This document shows, piece after piece, positions 32,769 through 35,181 of a DNA stretch of 35,181 bases (within the stretch, counting starts at the first letter, position 1; each line of letters begins with the position of its first letter). Origin of the DNA: RFTU01 sp046094505 (GTDB lineage Bacteria; Pseudomonadota; Gammaproteobacteria; Burkholderiales; Burkholderiaceae_C). The notes below the pieces were generated by a model. It saw nothing but the letters and a program-made list of their open reading frames with translations, was not told the DNA's origin and made no database searches. The stretch lies in NCBI GenBank assembly GCA_046094505.1, contig JBJTHN010000046.1:1-35181 (forward strand). Direction: 5' to 3'. The position numbers and the translations under genes were made by a program.

Positions 32769-34381
32769 CGGACTTCGGTGGATTGGGGCTGATGCAAATC
32801 GAGGCGGTGGTGCTGCACCATCGCCCCGAACGCCGAAACCGCCAGGGCGGCCCAGCCCAGCGCCACACCCCAGGCCTGCGCGTTTTGCGGGCCTTCAAGA
32901 ACGGGAAGGGCGAGGGCAGCCACACCGAGGCCCAGTCCCATCAATCGGGTCGCTGGGCTCCAGCCCACAGCCAGCGGGCTCGGGCTGCGGTGGTCTGGTT
33001 CGTTGTACAGCGGCCACCAAGCCAGTACCGCTGCGGCGGCCACCATCGACCAAGGCAGTATGCGATAGCGTGCGTCGAAGCACAGCGTCAGAGCCCCCAC
33101 GGCCAGGGCGAACAGCAGCGCCGCATCCAACGCTCTGTTGCGCCTCCCCTTGCTGAAGGGCCGCGTGGCCACGAGCATCAACAGCAGCGGCGTCACCCCG
33201 CCCATGACCCATTCTGAGGTGCTGCGGGGCCAATCGATCCAGGCGCTGAGGTGATGCGCCATCAGGCCCGCGAACAGACTCAGACCGAGTGCGGTGGCCA
33301 GTAATGGGTGCCGGCCGTTACGCCGCGACAGGATCACCCCGATGCTGGCGCCACCCAACAGGCCTAGAAGACCGGCCAATGCCTCTGGATCGCCCAGTGA
33401 AGACCTCAGGCGGTTGCCAGCGCGAGGTTCACCCTCAGCGCTGAGCAGTCCCCAAGCGCCACCCATGACCCCCTCCAGTTGGCGCTTCCAAGGCTGATCA
33501 AAACCTTCTATGAAGTTGAAGTCAATCCCTCGGTCGCGATGCAAGGCTTGGAGATCGGCCACCCATCGGGCCTGCTCCATCAAGCCGGGCAAGGCCGGCC
33601 CGCGCTGTCTGCCACGCACAGGCCAGCCGGTTTCAGCCACCCAAATGGGCAGAGGGGCCAATTCCCGCCGGAGGTGTTCGACAACTTCCGCCAGGTGCGA
33701 GGCCGCAGCGTCCACACCCGTCGGAGTGTCCTCCCAGTAGGGCAGCACATGAATGCCGACGAAATCCACATGGGGCTTGAGCACCTCGGCATCTCGCAGC
33801 CAGAACTCCCAGACGTCCGCATACGTCACCGGCACGCCACCCGAAGCCGCACGGGCTCTCTGCAGCAGGCTGGCCAACTGCTGCGCAGTGAGTTCCCGGC
33901 GCAGCAGCACCTCGTTGCCGACGATTACGGCTCGCACCACGTCAGGTTGTCTCCTTGCCAATTCCAGTGCCCGCTCGAGTTCAACCTCATTGGCCGCGGC
34001 ATCCCGCGAAATCCAGGCACCCACGGCCACTTGAAGGCCGAGTTCCCCCGCGATTGCAGGGACCTGGTCAAGGCCATGCGATACACCGTAGAGACGAACA
34101 CAGCCGGTCAGGCGCGCCAGGCGGCTCAGGTCATCGCGCAGGGCCGCAGCTGTGAGCCGCAGGTTCGGGTCAAAGGGGGTGTGACCGGCACGCCGAAACG
34201 GCGCATAGGAAATGCAGGGCAGAAGGGGTGAGGCCTCGGCACTGTTCAATCTGGCATTCGCTGTGGGCTCACCGATGAGTCGTACCCACCAGATCGCCGT
34301 CAGGATGATCCATAGACTCACCCCCAGCGCGAGCATCCCTAGGCTGGGGTAGGTTCGCGGGGGTGCAGTGTCTCGAATCAT
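32765..34381 (-). CDS. Membrane-bound GH17 beta-glucan transglycosylase/glucanase (NdvC-like)
   Basis: A 538-residue protein with a signal-anchor helix (about 15-37), a periplasmic glycoside hydrolase family 17 domain (about 55-325) and a C-terminal membrane domain of about seven helices (335-522). The catalytic pair is clear: acid/base E157 in VGNEVLLR and nucleophile E250 in WVAETGWP; VRLYGV and ISYAPFR are also typical. Proteobacterial enzymes of this build remodel beta-1,3-glucans, transferring chains or making beta-1,6 branches (NdvC in Bradyrhizobium is the named relative), often in osmoregulated or cyclic glucan synthesis. A degradative role with the nearby GH16 is also possible. The start at 34381 places the anchor normally; longer readings are rejected. 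No LacI-type operator lies before it, so it is probably outside the regulon. Confidence 0.85.
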   Translation of the reverse strand: MIRDTAPPRTYPSLGMLALGVSLWIILTAIWWVRLIGEPTANARLNSAEASPLLPCISYAPFRRAGHTPFDPNLRLTAAALRDDLSRLARLTGCVRLYGVSHGLDQVPAIAGELGLQVAVGAWISRDAAANEVELERALELARRQPDVVRAVIVGNEVLLRRELTAQQLASLLQRARAASGGVPVTYADVWEFWLRDAEVLKPHVDFVGIHVLPYWEDTPTGVDAAASHLAEVVEHLRRELAPLPIWVAETGWPVRGRQRGPALPGLMEQARWVADLQALHRDRGIDFNFIEGFDQPWKRQLEGVMGGAWGLLSAEGEPRAGNRLRSSLGDPEALAGLLGLLGGASIGVILSRRNGRHPLLATALGLSLFAGLMAHHLSAWIDWPRSTSEWVMGGVTPLLLMLVATRPFSKGRRNRALDAALLFALAVGALTLCFDARYRILPWSMVAAAAVLAWWPLYNEPDHRSPSPLAVGWSPATRLMGLGLGVAALALPVLEGPQNAQAWGVALGWAALAVSAFGAMVQHHRLDLHQPQSTEVR

Positions 34382-34654
34382 TGGATAGCGTCTTGGGCGG
34401 GGGCATCCTGTTTCGCTAGAGTGTAGGAGAACATGTAAACCGTAGAACCTGCAGATGTTTGGCCTCTGAATCCGATATGACACCACGTGTGCGGAGCGTT
34501 TACACCGGTCAAGCCGGGCGTTATCTGAACTGGTCAAGTCCTAGGCGAGAGGTCAGCCAACAGTGACCTGCCCGGGCAGGTCATGTTCTCGAAGTCACAA
34601 GCGCGGCAAGTTCAATTAACCTTTCTTATAGGCTAAGCGCATCGGAACCATCTC

Positions 34655-35181
34655 ATGGCCAAACCAGTTGTTCTCGTCGTAGAAGACCATCCGTTGTACA
34701 GGCAGGCCTTGGGTGGGCTTGCATGCCTAGGGTTTCCAAAGGCCCGGGTTGAGAGTTTTGCCGACGCAGAAAGCGCACTCGCCTTTTTTTGCCGGTCTGA
34801 AAGACGGTGCACGGCAACCGTGTGTAGTGCTCCTCAATCCGTCCCTACCTGGCTTGTCGGGGCTGCCGCTTATTGAGCGCATGAATTTCGATTTTCCAGG
34901 GCTAACGTTGGTTGTGATTTCTGGATCGAATGACTCCTTGTTTGTGAGTGCTTGTTTTGGGGCGGGGATCAGCGCTTTCGTGAACAAGGCGGCAGCCCCT
35001 GACCTGATGCTGCAGTTGCTTGGGCGTGCTATTCAAGATTAATTGGAGGGGCCCGAGTGGTTGAGCGCGAGTGGGCCATGCGATTTCAATGAGTTGTCGA
35101 CGGTTCACCTGACATCGCGTCAACTTCAAGTCCTGGGGCTAATCGCGCAGGGACTGACCAACCGCCAGATTGCCGATCGCC
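34655..35181 (+). pseudogene. LuxR-family response regulator, broken (3' end outside window)
   Basis: The beginning MAKPVVLVVEDHPLYRQALGGL is a normal receiver-domain start. After AESALAFF the frame changes at a run of seven T (34784-34790): one T too many shifts it, and the other frame continues AGLKDGARQPCVVLLNPSLPGLSGLPLIERM, VVISGSN and AFVNKAAAPDLM, which completes the receiver. In that frame a TAA at 35040-35042 follows LGRAIQD, yet the same frame after it reads LTSRQLQVLGLIAQGLTNRQIADR, a LuxR helix-turn-helix running off the window. The phospho-acceptor Asp of the motif VLLD-SLPG is Asn (VLLNPSLPG). Three defects in one gene suggest a decaying pseudogene, though single-base sequence errors could account for the frame. 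The 270 bp before it hold no other gene. Confidence 0.75.

Noticed and set aside
34971..34980. AGCGCTTTCG, a partial operator match
   Set aside because: Only a half-site, inside the remains of the response-regulator coding region.
1..35181. CRISPR array, insertion sequence or prophage
   Set aside because: No regularly spaced repeats, transposase, integrase or phage structural motifs were found on either strand.

Overview
The window looks like chromosomal DNA of a high-GC betaproteobacterium of the order Burkholderiales. This rests on gene content and protein flavour: an EF-P with an arginine at position 32 next to EarP, a GTG-started HU gene, a class 2 PyrD, and UvrC followed by PgsA. The genus cannot be fixed from the sequence alone.

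Positions 1-14870 are conserved housekeeping genes: the 3' part of a gamma-glutamyltransferase gene, pyrD, rpiA, mnmC, efp and earP, uvrC, a TonB-C-like lipoprotein, pgsA, a DMT-family transporter, an HU gene with tRNA-Val(TAC), a CPA2-type antiporter, a PpiD-like foldase and tRNA-His(GTG). Intergenic gaps are short, and three clear hairpin terminators are visible.

Directly after tRNA-His (from about 14870) begins an accessory carbohydrate locus that runs to about 32.2 kb. One plus-strand operon encodes a sugar ABC importer (binding lipoprotein, two permeases, ATPase) with a GH1 beta-glucosidase between the second permease and the ATPase. It is followed by a LacI-family regulator. A minus-strand pair encodes a secreted GH16 beta-glucanase and a glucokinase. 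Divergent from that pair is a large TonB-dependent receptor (TBDR), followed by two tryptophan-halogenase-family flavoproteins (the first frameshifted), a SapC-family protein and a cupin_8/JmjC-like protein. A 14-16 bp palindrome with the core TGAAAGCGCTTTCA occurs before the ABC operon, before GH16 and (twice, imperfectly) before the receptor. The simplest reading is one LacI-controlled regulon for beta-1,3-glucan (laminarin-like) scavenging: receptor uptake, GH16 cleavage, ABC import, GH1 hydrolysis, then glucose phosphorylation. What the halogenase/SapC/cupin genes do in such a locus is not explained by this pathway and is the most open question here.

The right end (32.2-35.2 kb) holds a possible 49-residue ORF, a small membrane protein, a membrane-bound GH17 enzyme related to beta-glucan transglycosylases/NdvC, and a LuxR-type response-regulator gene that appears broken (homopolymer frameshift, in-frame stop, Asn at the phospho-acceptor site) and runs off the window.
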